This document shows positions 23,201-34,602 of a stretch of DNA of 64,000 bases, in pieces. Origin of the DNA: Acanthopleura granulata (Eukaryota; Mollusca; Polyplacophora; Chitonida; Chitonidae); the NCBI GenBank assembly GCA_016165875.1, contig JABBOT010000001.1:33969011-34033010 (forward strand). The letters run 5' to 3'. The position numbers and the translations under genes were made by a program. Within the stretch, counting starts at the first letter, position 1. Each line of letters starts with the position of its first letter. The notes beneath the pieces are model-generated. The model was not told the DNA's origin and did no database searches. It saw nothing but the letters and a program-made list of their open reading frames with translations.

Positions 23201-25161
23201 GATATAAACTGCATGCTTGTTTCAGAAGGCTTCAACTTTTCCCACTTAAGTTACATTAAGTTTAACGCACAGGAACTGTAGTCTATTTATTGTGGTTTGT
23301 AGGACTACATGTATGTACGTGTAAAAATTTGATCACCATATATATCGTGAATTAACGGAACCCTTACGTGCATAAAAGATGCCATGATGCTTGAAATATA
23401 GCCTACATGTTTCCGGTGCTTGCAGAAGTCGAGACGTCTTAATTGTTATAAGCAACATTCACCGGCATGTGTTTTTAAATTGGAGTTCATAAATGGTGAT
23501 GTAGGCCTAATATGGGTTGTTCAAACTCGATGTAATCCAACAGTTTTGAGACACTTTGGAGACGAAATGAACGTTTTACCGACCACGAAATGGGAATGAG
23601 CTTTTATCTCTCATGGTTAGGCCTCCGTCCTCCGGATGGGGGCGTGGGCTTTGCACGTCCTGGATTCATTTAGGCCTTCTAAGTACATGTACGCCGTTAC
23701 GATATTCACGTGTCCTTTTTTAGGTAGTAACTGCTGTATTAATACCAAGCCGGTAACCTTCACATCTATAACCAAACTACTGAGGGACACTTTATTGGAG
23801 AGTGGTAACCTTCACATCTCTGTGACCAAGCTGATGGGGGACATTGTATTGGGGAGTGTTAACCTTCACAGCCTTTGAAGGATTTTGGGCGGAAGAGTGG
23901 TAAGCCTCTTACCTCTGTAAACAAACTTGCCGAATGTGTTGAAGAGTACAAGCACTATTATAAAATTTTCTTAAAATTATCGGTAACACGTCTGGCAACA
24001 CGCTACCAGGTGTTTTCACTGGAACAGCCATATTGGCAGTATATATATGTATAATCGTGTAAAATAATGTGTTAACCCCACCAGATCACTTGTTTCTCCC
24101 ACATCACGGGTGTTTTACCATTAAAGCGACTGTACTGGTAAAACCTTCATAAAAACACTGGAGTTATCGTGGTAAAAACACGGAATTTTCTAACAGTGTA
24201 GTCACTTCTGATTCCGATTTCATTGCTCAGTGAGGCAGGGGAATGGAACCCTTCTCTTGTGTGTAGGTGGATGGGCCAAAGGGTGCACGGTTGGAGGATG
24301 TTATCATTATTATCTCTCTTTGCTCACAAACTTAACCGAGGGTAATTGGGTGTGTGAGAGGTAGCCTTGATCTCAGTCTACGCTGACATCAATACACCAT
24401 ATAATGGACGTTCCAAACGTGTCACTCTGTGCACTTTACTTTCCTCAGGTGTGAAAAAATTTCTTGAGAAGCTTTTAAAACACCTGTACTGTTAAATTTT
24501 GAAAAGAAAATACAAAGGGAGAAAAATATTAAAATAAATCCCTTTGCCGGCTTTATCTCATTTTATCTCCATTTTCACGCGATCGGTCCAACCGCTGCAC
24601 AATAGAACGTCGCTAATCATTTCTCTTATCAGTGGCTAACATGGCTGCAGTTCTGTTTCGTTATCTGCTGCGCCATTTTAAAGACATCAGACATGACGAC
24701 CCAAACAACGACTGTATATACACAGACACAAAACGGACTGTTCTTGTCCTATAATAGATATATTATCTATCACTTAACTCGGTTGGGCTGATAGGGTACA
24801 AATAACACCAATTACATCCTACCCATTAATCACACTTTTATTTTCAATTTAAAACAAACCATGTTGTCATGAAAATCAAACCTGCATGCCTACACATATA
24901 AAAGTGCCAAATAAGAAACTGATCGAAAATATTCCAAGATAAGATACACCTGCTTTATATGCCTGTTTTAAAGATAGTTGCATGCGAAGAATATGCACTA
25001 TATGTACCGTAATGCGAAATGACCGACGAGAAAGGTTTTTTTTGTCAGAGGCTATAAGTGGAACGTTATGCGATAACATTGAGGATTTATTTCACGTGCG
25101 AGAGTGTACAGATAGGTTAATATACATATGAATATATATTCTCCTCGTAATGTCCAGGGTG

Positions 25162-25472
25162 TCAGCCTGAGCCGGGGAACTGCAAAGGAGGGCAAGGGTT
25201 TGGATACCTCAGGACGAAACGAACCATGTCTTGAAATTCTAAGAATGATTGAACGTGAAACAAATGAGCTGACTTCGGGGTTGAAACCATTTCTTCAATT
25301 TCCTTTCTGCCATCAGGAGTGAAATTACCGATGACGAAGGCAAATATAGTTAAGGGGGGGTTTCTGCTGTTGTGAAGTTCCCTTGCCTTCAACACAGGGT
25401 CAGGCCCACAGTTTGATTCGCCGTCTGTGAGGATAACAACTTCTTTCACGGAATCTCTGTCAGATCGAGCTC
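25162..25472 (-). CDS. Gene A exon 4: second half of vWA and stop
   Basis: The acceptor is ccatcatag. It encodes GARSDRDSVKEVVILTDGES, then FAFVIGNFTPDGRKEIEEMV and a Pro/Cys-rich end (CPPLQFPGSG) before TGA. LTDG supplies the last MIDAS aspartate. Confidence 0.92.
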
Positions 25473-26994
25473 CTATGATGGTAGAAAAACACAAAGGACC
25501 TTCATTAGATGCTTTAGAAGAAAATTTATCCAGTGTATATGCTTATGGAGTCATCAAAAAAGACTGAACAAAGTAATTAAGTATGATTATGTACTTGTAA
25601 CTAAAGAAACCAAAAATATATCTGTGTTGTCGAATGTGTACAACTATGCGCGTAAGCGAACTGGTCAGCGATGTCACGCTTACCACTGGGCAGAGGACCG
25701 GGCTCCAGACTGATTCAGCCACTAGAAAATATCTTGGCATGGGAATTAAAGAGTATCTTAATAATTTACTATTATATTTCTTTTCCGACAAAGTATAACA
25801 GTACACAAGGACCTTATTTGCCTCCGAGGATATGAAACTTCTAACGGTGAGGTGACTTCAATTAAGCATCATTATAAGTAAGCTGAGATCATTTATTGGG
25901 AGTCGTTAATGAACTGAAGTATAGATATGCTGCGCGTTAATATATATAAACATACCTTTATTTGCGACAAACATTGTCTTGGCGTACTCCAGGGCTTCTC
26001 CCGTGCAGGTGGCCCTGGCAAGACGAGGCATGTTTAGGATGGCGTCCTTCACATCCGCCAAATTGTCGTAATCGTCAAAATCAAAAATCTCTTTGGTGTT
26101 AGTGGAGTAAGTAATAACAGCTGCCCTGTTGCTCTGTGGCCCCAAACCAATGGTGCCACAGATTTTGCCAATCAGATTTGCCAGATTGGTTCTGGCGATA
26201 GCGAACTCTCTCCTGTCAATGCTTCCACTGCTGTCCACGATGAAAAGAATGTCGCGATCTCTTACTGTCTGTCGGCGTTTGCGGCCCGAAGACGATCCAC
26301 CGGGTCCCGAGAGAAAATAATGCTGTACCGTCGAGGCCTTGAAAGCAGTTTTCTGGGGGACCCAAGGATCTAATGTGAGAGAGAGAGAGAGAGAAGAAAA
26401 AGATTCGAAATTAAGTCTATGTCAAATACGTGACTCATTGTACCTATGCAATAATATCAAGGGCCTCCACAGTGCAGCGTAATGACCAAGGTGCCTCTCA
26501 CCAATGCGATAGCTATGAGTTCAAGACCAGCTCGTACGTGGGAAGGTCCGCCAGCAACCTTCGGATCGCCGTGGGTTCCCTCCCTGGCTCTGCCAGGTTT
26601 TCTCCCTCCATTATGCTCGCCGCCGTCGTATAAGTGAAATATTCTTGAATTCAGCGTGAAACACCAATAAAATAAATGAATAAATAAATAGATACAAACG
26701 TATGTAAAAATAAACAATGCATGTATCAAATGGATTATCATAGCTGAGTTTGCTCGAATGTAAGCCCCTATATTTACCCTTGTCAGTTTCGGAGAGATTG
26801 GGGCACTCGGCACCACCATTTTGGGGTTGTTGGTAAACCTGTCGGGTGCGGGTCCGATACCCATTGATGGTGGGTCCCCACTCTGACCACACGGACACAC
26901 CACAGTCCAGCTTCAAACTGTCCCCAAAACTGGCGGCTGAGCTTAATTCAGCAGCTACTAGGACGGTCGCCGTCAACAACAACAATCGGGCCAT
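25162..26994 (-). CDS. Secreted TSP1-like/vWA domain protein, intact (gene A)
   Basis: Three coding exons (26,994-26,778; 26,369-25,956; 25,472-25,162) join in phase to 313 residues. Residues 1-20 form a signal peptide (MARLLLLTATVLVAAELSSA). A short TSP1-like segment follows (WSEW at 36-39, then RTRTRQVY and NGGAEC). RKRR at 102-105 is a furin-type site, so the vWA part may be released. The vWA domain starts at about 112 and carries the full metal-binding MIDAS set: D118-x-S120-x-S122, T195 and D227. vWA domains bind proteins or matrix through a divalent cation; the partner here is unknown. Start choice is supported by the 5' exon, an acceptor at 27,029-27,030 and the leader. The polypyrimidine tract of the second coding exon is an expanded (CT)n. 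Confidence 0.92.
25956..26369 (-). CDS. Gene A exon 3: furin site and first half of vWA
   Basis: The exon has 414 nt, acceptor cacattag and donor GTATGT. It encodes DPWVPQKTAF, the GRKRRQT cleavage site, ILFIVDSSGSID, and FDFDDYDNLADVKDAI through TCTGEALEYAKTMF. Confidence 0.92.
26376..26394. repeat. (GA)n microsatellite in an acceptor tract
   Basis: On the gene strand this is a (CT)n run directly upstream of the acceptor of gene A's second coding exon, so it doubles as the polypyrimidine tract. Confidence 0.85.
26458..26696 (+). mobile_element. tRNA-derived SINE in gene A intron, head deletion
   Basis: The B box (GAGTTCAAGACC), central domain and tail are clear. About 20 bases of the A-box region are missing. 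Unit B carries the same insertion with the same head deletion and the same GTTCAAGACC variant at 40.1-40.36 kb. Confidence 0.92.
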
Positions 26995-27028
26995 TGTTAC
27001 GTATAGGTTTTCTTTTATGTCACTATAC
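26778..27028 (-). CDS. Gene A exon 2: 5' UTR, signal peptide, TSP1-like segment
   Basis: The acceptor gtatttcag lies at 27,029-27,030, followed by 34 nt of 5' UTR. The ATG is at 26,994 and the donor GTAAAT follows position 26,778. It encodes residues 1-72. Only two cysteines (C31 and C64) are present, fewer than in a standard TSP1 repeat. Confidence 0.88.
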
Positions 27029-27129
27029 CTGAAATACAAAAAATAATATTAAAACAACTGTAGTTGTATTTTGTGATTCTATTATGTACCTTTTATGATC
27101 TGTCAACAATGACATTTCAGCGGGAGTCC

Positions 27130-27340
27130 TTGAATGTTCACCCGTGGATCGAACCAGGAACAGTGAGATCAAGAGTTCAAATCCATCTTACGATAATTCG
27201 GCTGCAGTTTTAGTGCACATGGTGTATCACGTATCTGGAGGTTTTTTTCCATCCATAATCCATGACACCGTCGTGTGAGTGAAATATCCTTGAGTAATTT
27301 AAAGATATGCAGTTCCTATGAAATGGATAAATAAATGAAC
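27130..27340 (+). mobile_element. Second SINE-like element in gene A 5' intron
   Basis: A B-box-like AGAGTTCAAATCC, a TTCGGCTGCAG stretch, and a tail GTGAAATATCCTTGAGTA with ATAAATGAA form an element related in its tail to the main SINE family but different in its body. Orthologous copies sit at 40.80-40.89 and 60.66-60.88 kb. Confidence 0.7.
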
Positions 27341-28021
27341 ACACATTCTGAAAGTCTCAGACTTGTTTGAACAGTCAGAATAAAAGCTGTATCAAAGTCA
27401 ATAACAAAATACACGCGCTTTTCCATTTTCTTGGAAATGGACGAAAGGTTTCAAAACTTGAACTTAGTCTGTGATTTATCTCTGTGAAACCATGTAGGCC
27501 ATTAAGCAAAAAAAAAAAAATAATAAAACAAACAAACAAACAACAACCACAAAAAACACCGCCGTATTCCTTTCTCGACTGAAACTCGAATTCAATCTGT
27601 TACAGTCACGTCGTCGTGTACATATGTACTAATTTCAATTCAATGTAATGAACAATTTGGGAATAAAGCCAGGGAAACTGTTAAATCCCACAGAGAGGCC
27701 CAAAGCGGCCGTAAGTTTGTGGAAAATGGGGGAAACCATCCGAGGCTAGATCTTGATCAGACACAGTAGTCACCATGGTGAAGCCATGTACCAAGGTTTA
27801 TACAGTACGAGGAGTCAACACTGCTACGGGTTCCGTTCGTCTTTATGTAAGATTATAAAAAACAATAATCACATGATGTAAAAAATTAGTTTTAAAGTTT
27901 TGTCCAGTTATATCACCTTCCAGTCTGAGTGTATAAATCAATGGCATATATACCGGTATTCACAAATGCACTCCTACTATACATCCAGAGTTTGCTAAAC
28001 GTCTAACTGAACATCACTTAC

Positions 28022-28045
28022 CGTTACAGATTTCCCAGGATCGAA
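28022..28045 (-). promoter_or_regulatory. Gene A non-coding first exon
   Basis: A short leader between a TATA box and a strong donor (AACG|GTAAGTG at 28,021) is conserved in gene F at 61,536 onward, including GGCATTCGA. The transcription start is inferred at about 28,045. Confidence 0.7.
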
Positions 28046-28068
28046 TGCCAGTGTGGCCCCAGTGTCTA

Positions 28069-28076
28069 CTTATATA
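28069..28076 (-). promoter_or_regulatory. TATA box of gene A
   Basis: TATATAAG on the minus strand, inside GGCTATATAAGTAGA. Gene F has GCTATATAAGCAGA in the same place relative to its donor. Unit B has lost this block. Confidence 0.75.
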
Positions 28077-28190
28077 GCCAGTTGGTTCTTCTATTCCACG
28101 GCCATGTGGGATGAAAGCCACCAATCGGAGTCTTCGCCCAGTTTTATCAACATGGGGTCATTGGGTGAAAATACACCGAGATAGGGAGGA

Positions 28191-28200
28191 GGGTATAAAT
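28191..28200 (+). promoter_or_regulatory. Plus-strand TATA-like box, divergent to gene A
   Basis: GGTATAAATATACC on the plus strand is kept in unit B (near 41,332) although the minus-strand TATA box is deleted there. About 115 bp separate it from the minus-strand TATA box. Spliceable mini-exons lie 3' of it. Confidence 0.45.
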
Positions 28201-28303
28201 ATACCGGATGCGAAACGGAGAGTAAAGAGTTATGTGGATCCGGACTTTTGAGTTTTTACTTACCCTTCACTAACTTTTATGTACTCATTCACTCCTTAGT
28301 AGA

Positions 28304-28338
28304 TGACTGCACCGAGAATGAAATTGAGGAAGCGCAGG
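28304..28338 (+). other. Candidate mini-exon, plus strand (copy 1)
   Basis: After an acceptor (cactccttag) a segment starting TAGATGACTGCACC and ending GAGGAAGCGCAG runs into a GTGAGT donor. Related segments with the same acceptor and donor occur at about 28,512, 41,442 and 61,801. The ATG frame would read MTAPRMKLRKR; the alternative frame DDCTENEIEEAQ is the one more similar between copies. Whether it is coding is unknown. Confidence 0.4.
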
Positions 28339-28511
28339 TGAGTGCAGTGTAACAGTACGAGGAGATTGTTCTATACATGTAAGGCCATGCTGCAAATAAG
28401 CATTGGAATAAAGCACATATACATTTACAGGTTTCTCGTCAGGATGGTAATTTTTCTGGCTTTTGAGTTTTTTCTTAACCTTTATTAAGTTATATATACT
28501 CCTTCACACCG

Positions 28512-28552
28512 TAGTGGATGACTCAAACGAGCAAGAAATCGAGGAAGTACAT
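28512..28552 (+). other. Candidate mini-exon, plus strand (copy 2)
   Basis: This is the second copy of the mini-exon within a tandem duplication of about 210 bp (28,245-28,438 and 28,457-28,650). The segment TGGATGACTCAAACGAGC to GAAGTACAT is followed by GTAAGT. Frames read MTQTSKKSRKYM or DDSNEQEIEEVH. Confidence 0.4.
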
Positions 28553-28759
28553 GTAAGTGCAGTATAACAAACGAGTACAGTACAAAGTGGTTGTTCTATC
28601 CATATAAGACCAGACTGCAATAAGCACTGGAATAAAGCATGTATACATTTACACATTAAGGATGGCACTTATATTTGCCGTTTTCTGTCATATTCTGTCA
28701 TTCCCACTGAATATTTATTTCATTATTTCATTGTTATGATATTTTACTGGAAGGTTAAC

Positions 28760-29155
28760 TCCGGCTAAGTAACCATCTGACAAACCAAATACCTGTAATC
28801 ACCTCATAAAGCAAATACTCATCTCACAAACCAAATATCCACCTCACAGACTAAATAATCATCTGACAAATCAAGTAACCATCTCACAAACCAAATACAT
28901 GTAATCACCTCACAAACCAAATGCCTATCTCACAAACCAAATAACCATCTCACAAACCAGTGAACCATCTTACAAACCAAATATCCACCTCACAGACTAA
29001 ATAATCATCTGACAAACCAAGTGACCATCTCACAAACCAAATGTATGTAATCACCTCACAAACCAAATGCTTATCTCACAAAACAAATAACCATCTCACA
29101 AACCAGTAAACCATCTCACAAACCAAATAACCATCTTACAAACCAAATAGTTGTC
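28760..29155. repeat. 20-bp minisatellite (CTCACAAACCAAATAACCAT type)
   Basis: About 20 diverged units of 20 bp. A matching array is in unit B at 41.51-41.83 kb. It is followed at 29.23-29.38 kb by units in the opposite orientation. Confidence 0.92.
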
Positions 29156-29227
29156 TACCGAGTGGAATATAAATATCTCTCATACCTGACAAACACTACA
29201 AGTAACTTCTTGCCTGTCCACCCCAAA

Positions 29228-29375
29228 AGGTGCTCTCTGTTTCTTCAGATTTATTCTGTTTAGGAGAATCTTATTTGGTTTGGGAGACGTTTATTCAATT
29301 TAGGAGATGCTGAATTGATATGGCAGATGTTTATTGTTTGTTTTAGTATATCTTTATTCGGTTTGGGATGCGTTT
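29228..29375. repeat. Opposite-orientation units of the 20-bp minisatellite
   Basis: GTTTGGGAGACGTTTATTC, TTTAGGAGATGC, ATGGCAGATGTTTATTG and GTTTGGGATGCG are diverged reverse complements of the array at 28.76-29.16 kb. The unit B counterpart is at 42.05-42.19 kb. Confidence 0.75.
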
Positions 29376-30605
29376 TTTGTTTGTCCGATTTTTGGAAATG
29401 CGAACTTCGTGTAAAACCACACAATATATAAAACACCGTTTACCGCTTACTGCCACCACGAGAACTAAAGTAGACGAATCAGCAGTCAATAGCAATGTTA
29501 TTGAAGCACTAATAGCTGGCCGCAACAATAGATTAATTAGTGACACCTCCGACAAGCTCTGCATTTTGGTGTATTTCAGTGTATTTCAGTTTTATGTAAC
29601 AACTTAACGCGCCTGAAGACATTCCTGAAATTGGGTTTATGAAAGTCGAATAATTTGATGCCCAGACTAGCACGTAATCCAACATATATTTGTTGTCGTT
29701 TCAGGTAAAAATGAAATTTGTGTATTCTGCCCAATCTAGCATGAAAGGCGATAAAATATTTGATTTTTTTCTGTAATCGCATTCGAATAAATTTTAATGA
29801 TCCGTATTGTCACAGAAAATACGCTGTCTGAGGGAATGCATATATCGTTACATAATACTTACGAGCTATTTAACATGATAGCTAGGCCTTATTTCAAGAG
29901 CTATGTACGAATTAGCCACCTTATTACGGGAGATGTCTACGTTTGAAAGAAATTAACTGTACTTGTAATGTCAGCAAAAAGTGGCATCCACTTTGGTTTA
30001 TTATCACCGACATTCTGACTGGGGCCACTTTCACAAAACTTGGTAATTCACTTTTTTCGTATTAACTTTTCTCGCAAAAGATGTCGTCTAGGCTAATGAG
30101 CCATAAGGTGGGGTTATATTCGAGTATATTTACGTGAAACTGATTTATGAAGTTAGGATCAGAAGGCAGATCTATAGGATTAAATGAGTTGGTGTGAAAG
30201 GATAACATCAGAACCATCGCTTCAGTTCAAGAGGAAATGATAGATGACACCCTATAAGGACCTCCCATGCGCTTTATATAAATCGACATCAACAGGTAAT
30301 CAGGCGATAGTGAGTGGTATTTGCATCTCATTCATGAACGTTTTAGACGTTTGTGCCAGAACTGAAAAACGTTAATGGTGAAACAGGACAGTCTTGACTG
30401 ACACAACGGCAGATGTTTCCACAGAGAAAACTGTAAGATTGGTTTCCGTGGTGTTTCATGCAGAACTCAGATACATTAGAGCTCAGGTGGAGGAAACCAA
30501 ACAGCGTCCTTTGGAAGGTCACTCAACAATTTTTCCCGCCTATCGCAAGCAGAATTGTAGCTTACAACGTCATGTAAGACCACGTAAATGGGGCTAAAAC
30601 GGTGA

Positions 30606-31350
30606 TTAGTCACCTACAGGTATTCCAACAAACGCAATGGTACCTACATGGGTGTTAAAAAATATCTGTTTATCATTTTTGCTGACACATTTTGTAAGTG
30701 AATTACATTTGTAGTCAACAAATAATATGAAGTAGAGAGTGTCAGTGACTCGGATTAAATCATTGATGTATACAAGGGAAAAATAAGGAACCAAGTACAC
30801 ATCCTCGAGAGACAACGCGTTTAGTTACACAGGGATGAGAAACGGACCCCAATAGCAGCTACGATACACTTTTTTCTCCAGGCAACATGCCAGCTAATCA
30901 AGTAATACGATACTAAGACATTCATATCATAGCTGAAAAATATACTGGTGAAAATGGACAGTCTTGTCAGCATTGAGCTCAAAACACTCACAAGGGTTAA
31001 CAGATTTATAGATCTGTTCATACAAGAATTAATACGATTTGATTTCATTGGTGTCTAATACAAATCCAGGGTTAGGCACTCAGGTTGAGGATCCAAAGGG
31101 GGTCCTTTGACAGGTCATTGAACAGTTTTACCCACATCTCGTGGATAGAATTTTACCCTGAGATCGAGCCCAATACACATGCATCCCATATTGGTTGTCT
31201 GATCCTGGAGGTACAAGTAGGCTACCTCGTGTGTTCTAACACGTCAAATATATTAAGCCATCACCTTTCACACATTAAGCAATCACTACACAATATAATT
31301 AAACAACAACGATTGTTACACTCTCAAGAGCCGAAGGCCTAAGAAACGGC
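30606..31350 (-). pseudogene. Degenerate LINE reverse-transcriptase fragment (unit A)
   Basis: On the minus strand SRGCVLGSLFF is followed, after a frameshift, by YINDLIRVTDTLYFILFVDY. This corresponds to the GVPQGSVLGPLLFLIYINDL and FADD motifs of non-LTR reverse transcriptases. The catalytic YxDD/FADD motif is altered to FVDY and several stops are present. Unit B has the same remnant at 44.94-45.62 kb. Confidence 0.8.
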
Positions 31351-31929
31351 ATTGGACATCTAGTCGCGTGCTACAAGTTTGCTAGAGTTAAGCCAGAGCC
31401 ACCAAGTTTTTGAAGATCTTAAAGGCTGGTACGCCCCTACGGCCAGACAGATGAGTTGGAGAGTATCTGTGTAGTTCATCTAATTAAGTAACGGCAAGCT
31501 TTACTCTCTGAATTTTACTGAAGAAGAGTGAGGACAGAGGCCAAAAGAGCCCCCAAACAGTCATCTAATGATCAGTCAACTTTAGGATGCTGGCTGAAAG
31601 GTACACTGATGGTTTGGGGGCTGACTCGGAACTCTTCAGTTCAAAAGCCAAACTAGTCCCCGGCAATTATTTGCGGCAGAATCAATGCTACAGTCAGAAT
31701 GTGCATTCCCAGAATTACGTTTGTCAATGAGCTGCTAAAAGTTGCAATACTCTATATCAGTTACACCAATTCATTTCGCAACATCCAACAAAAACTGTGG
31801 ACGATATGTGCTCTGCCGTATTACAGCTTTTGGCGCTTAACTTACAACCGACGTAAACACTGAACAGGGATTTGTTCTGACCATATCAAGGTTTAGCTTT
31901 AATTACAAAATTTTGATCTTATTCATTGC

Positions 31930-32540
31930 TAATGTGAATGAATTTTTACTGAGAAATTGGTTTTCGCGATATACCATGAAGAGTAGATCATTTTACCTGG
32001 AAAACTGGTGACGTGGAACCACGCACGTAGTTGATGCCGCGTAGACTCGGTTGTACTGGACGGCTCAGGGGAAGCCCCTCCAGAATCCTCGCAGAGATAT
32101 TGTTTCTTTCGTTTTTTTTTCTTGCTAGAGTTTTCAATCGATTCCAAAAGTGTGTCAATCATATACAGGCTAGTCACATTACCGAGATACAAAAGACTAT
32201 TCAAACTGAGTGACTTTAAGAAGACGTTAGTGGTGTTCTGGTAATGCTGTTTTGTCACGCTTCTCGATCCTTTGATCATAACCCATGCAAGAAGTACACG
32301 ACAGCCGAGCTTTTGAATTCACAAGTGGATTGCATAATTGTAGACCTGAGCAAATGCAGCCCGTCTGTATCCGCTGATAGATTACAGAATGTCTTTATGA
32401 TGTTAGTTTTATTATGTATACATTTTATACCAAAGATTGCATAACACCCGAACCGCTGGTTGCACCCACTCATCGACAGCATTTTGTCCCTCGGAGAATG
32501 TATAAGGACCTTTTTGGAGTGAACACTTTACACGATGGCG
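31930..32540. repeat. Dispersed repeat, unit A copy
   Basis: This block is nearly identical to 45,965-46,560 in unit B. Part of it (31.93-32.42 kb) also occurs inverted at 43.17-43.65 kb. A reading frame reads GGASPE on one strand in all three. I cannot classify it. Confidence 0.7.
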
Positions 32541-32699
32541 TTCAGTTTTTATGAGTGCAGGAACCCGGAGTTCCTGGGATAAACCACTCAGAAAAACTTT
32601 CCTACCTGCTGCATACAAAACATGTACCTGGTTAGTGGACGTTGTATATCTTTTAGGACCTCTAAGGGTAAGCAAACATAATAGGCGTACGTCGGAATG

Positions 32700-33090
32700 T
32701 CAGCCAACAACCTTCGGATGGTCGTGTCTGCTTACTGGTTCCACTTGGCCTAAAACACGTATATGAACTGCCTTACCGGCTGACGCTAGTTAGCCCAAAA
32801 ACGTTTGTGGACTAGCTCCCTACTAACTCTAATTGGTCCGAAAAACGTATATGGACTATAGTCTGTCCACTGACACTAATTGGCCCTATAAACGTGTATT
32901 AACTAACCTGAGTACTGACTCTAATTGGCCAGAAAGACTTATATAGACTACCCTGCCTATTGACTCTAATTGGCGCCCAAAACGTATATGGACTGACAAG
33001 TCTACTGATTCTAAATGGCCCGAAAAACGTATGGACTATAGAATGCGAAGTGACGATAACTGGCCCGCGTTGAAGTATGGACTATTGTAG
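32700..33090. repeat. 45-47 bp minisatellite, about 8 copies
   Basis: CTAATTGG starts recur at 32,829, 32,876, 32,921 and 32,966, with CTAAATGG at 33,011. Each is followed by a CGAAAAACGTATATGGACTA-like stretch. It is specific to unit A. Confidence 0.88.
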
Positions 33091-33639
33091 AATAGTCCAG
33101 AACACCAATTGCTCCAGAGCACCCACATGAGAAAATCTTCAACGAAATCTCTGAAGACCTTCAGAGCCAACTAGCTCCTAATCCAATGGTAGTAGTAGAA
33201 AGATTCACTGTGAATAGCCGAAGACAGCGTGAAGAAGAGATTGCATAAAGCTTGTTTGCTGCTAAATTTAATAAAATAAAATAAAACCGCGACGTGAAAT
33301 CACTCCATTGACGACCTCATGGTTAGATGCGTGTTGTGGCGTAAATGTAAAAACCGTAAAGTAACTGAGACTCAGCTGATTTTCTACAACTTATACATTG
33401 GCTATATCAGTTGACACTGCTAACGTCGAACTCTCGAAAATTTAAAAATGTTATCGGTGTTTTACGCTGCGATAAATGGCAGTAACCGAAGCCGACGTAA
33501 TTATAAACGTAGAAGAAAGTCAGGCCCGTAATCTTAAGCCGCTCAACCCAAATCTGAACAGAAATCTCAGCAGTTGAAATTTTACAATTAAAGTCATCAC
33601 TGCAATAGATCGAATCATGTGTATTATGGCTGTCATTTC

Positions 33640-33702
33640 AATTTATTTATTTATTGGATTGGTGTTTTACGCCCTACTCAAGAATACTCAAGAGTACTCG
33701 TA
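33640..33702 (-). mobile_element. SINE 3'-tail fragment
   Basis: The minus strand reads CTTGAGTAGGGCGTAAAACA into (AAATA)n, with a short internal duplication of CAAGAATACT. Only the tail remains. Confidence 0.7.
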
Positions 33703-34602
33703 ATGATGAACGTTACAGTATAGCCATACCAGATTAAATAACACAGCCAGTACACACCCCTCGTTGGCTCAGTAAATATGACTATTGGTTCTCAGTTTGA
33801 CACAGCTACAGATAACACAAAGCTGAAGCCTGTGAGAAGCGAATTCCCAAATCACGTCAGTCTGATCTACCGCTGTCTTAGGTGTATTCTCCGTTATTTC
33901 AATGCTGAAGTCTCTTCGTTGTGGTACTTGAGTGCGAACCATGGTGTTTAAACGTTTTCTGTATATTACGGCATTAGGCTATCCGTAAAGAATATACGGC
34001 AATATTGGTTATAAAAAAAGTAAAGTACGTTTCCAGTAAAAGTTTAGTACAGTCTCCATAAGAAAAGTGATGCTATATCAGTTGGTTACCTCAGAACTGG
34101 TACATGCGTCTTTATCGGTCACAACAACAGAATGTCTTTTTGAAGACACCATGTATGTCTTGGTGATCCGTACAGTCACTGTGCATTGACACTTAGCCCA
34201 TTTAATATGGTTGGTTAATTAAAGATTATTTCTTTACTCATGTAGGATAAGTAGGACACAAATAATATCCAATACTCCATACATAATAATTTGCCCCTTG
34301 CTCTTTAACAGTTAAATGAAGTTGTGTCGTCGTATATACTGGCGCCAGATATGCCTACCATGCAAAATTATGTTAAAATTATGCTTAAAAGTCAACGTAC
34401 CAGGAACACGTGCTAAATGTAACATATGAAGTCACTTTATTGTGATGAATGATGTGAGAAAAATATGGCGTTTTTCTCAGTGATTACAAACGGAAAGTTG
34501 AAGAAAAATGTAGCGAATTTATTTTACGTGCAAACGAGTGCAAGCGGAATAATACAGCCCACATAACAGAAGTACTATGCGCCATGTTACCTTCATGACA
34601 TG

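Larger units (their letters stand above)
28245..28650 (+). repeat. Tandem duplication of about 210 bp with mini-exon
   Basis: Both halves contain TTTTGAGTTTTT, ACTCCTTC, the mini-exon, AGTGCAGTGTAACA-like sequence, a TTGTTCTAT block and GGAATAAAGCA. Unit B and unit C have a single copy. Confidence 0.8.

Noticed and set aside
26457..26903. 148-codon open frame overlapping gene A
   Set aside because: It is an alternative frame through the leader exon and an intronic SINE; the real frame gives the signal peptide and TSP1-like segment. The same holds for 40,172-40,582.
31085..31342. Plus-strand protein conserved with 45,367-45,618
   Set aside because: The conservation reflects the segmental duplication. 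The frame is antisense to a decayed LINE, and no splice sites or leader support a gene.
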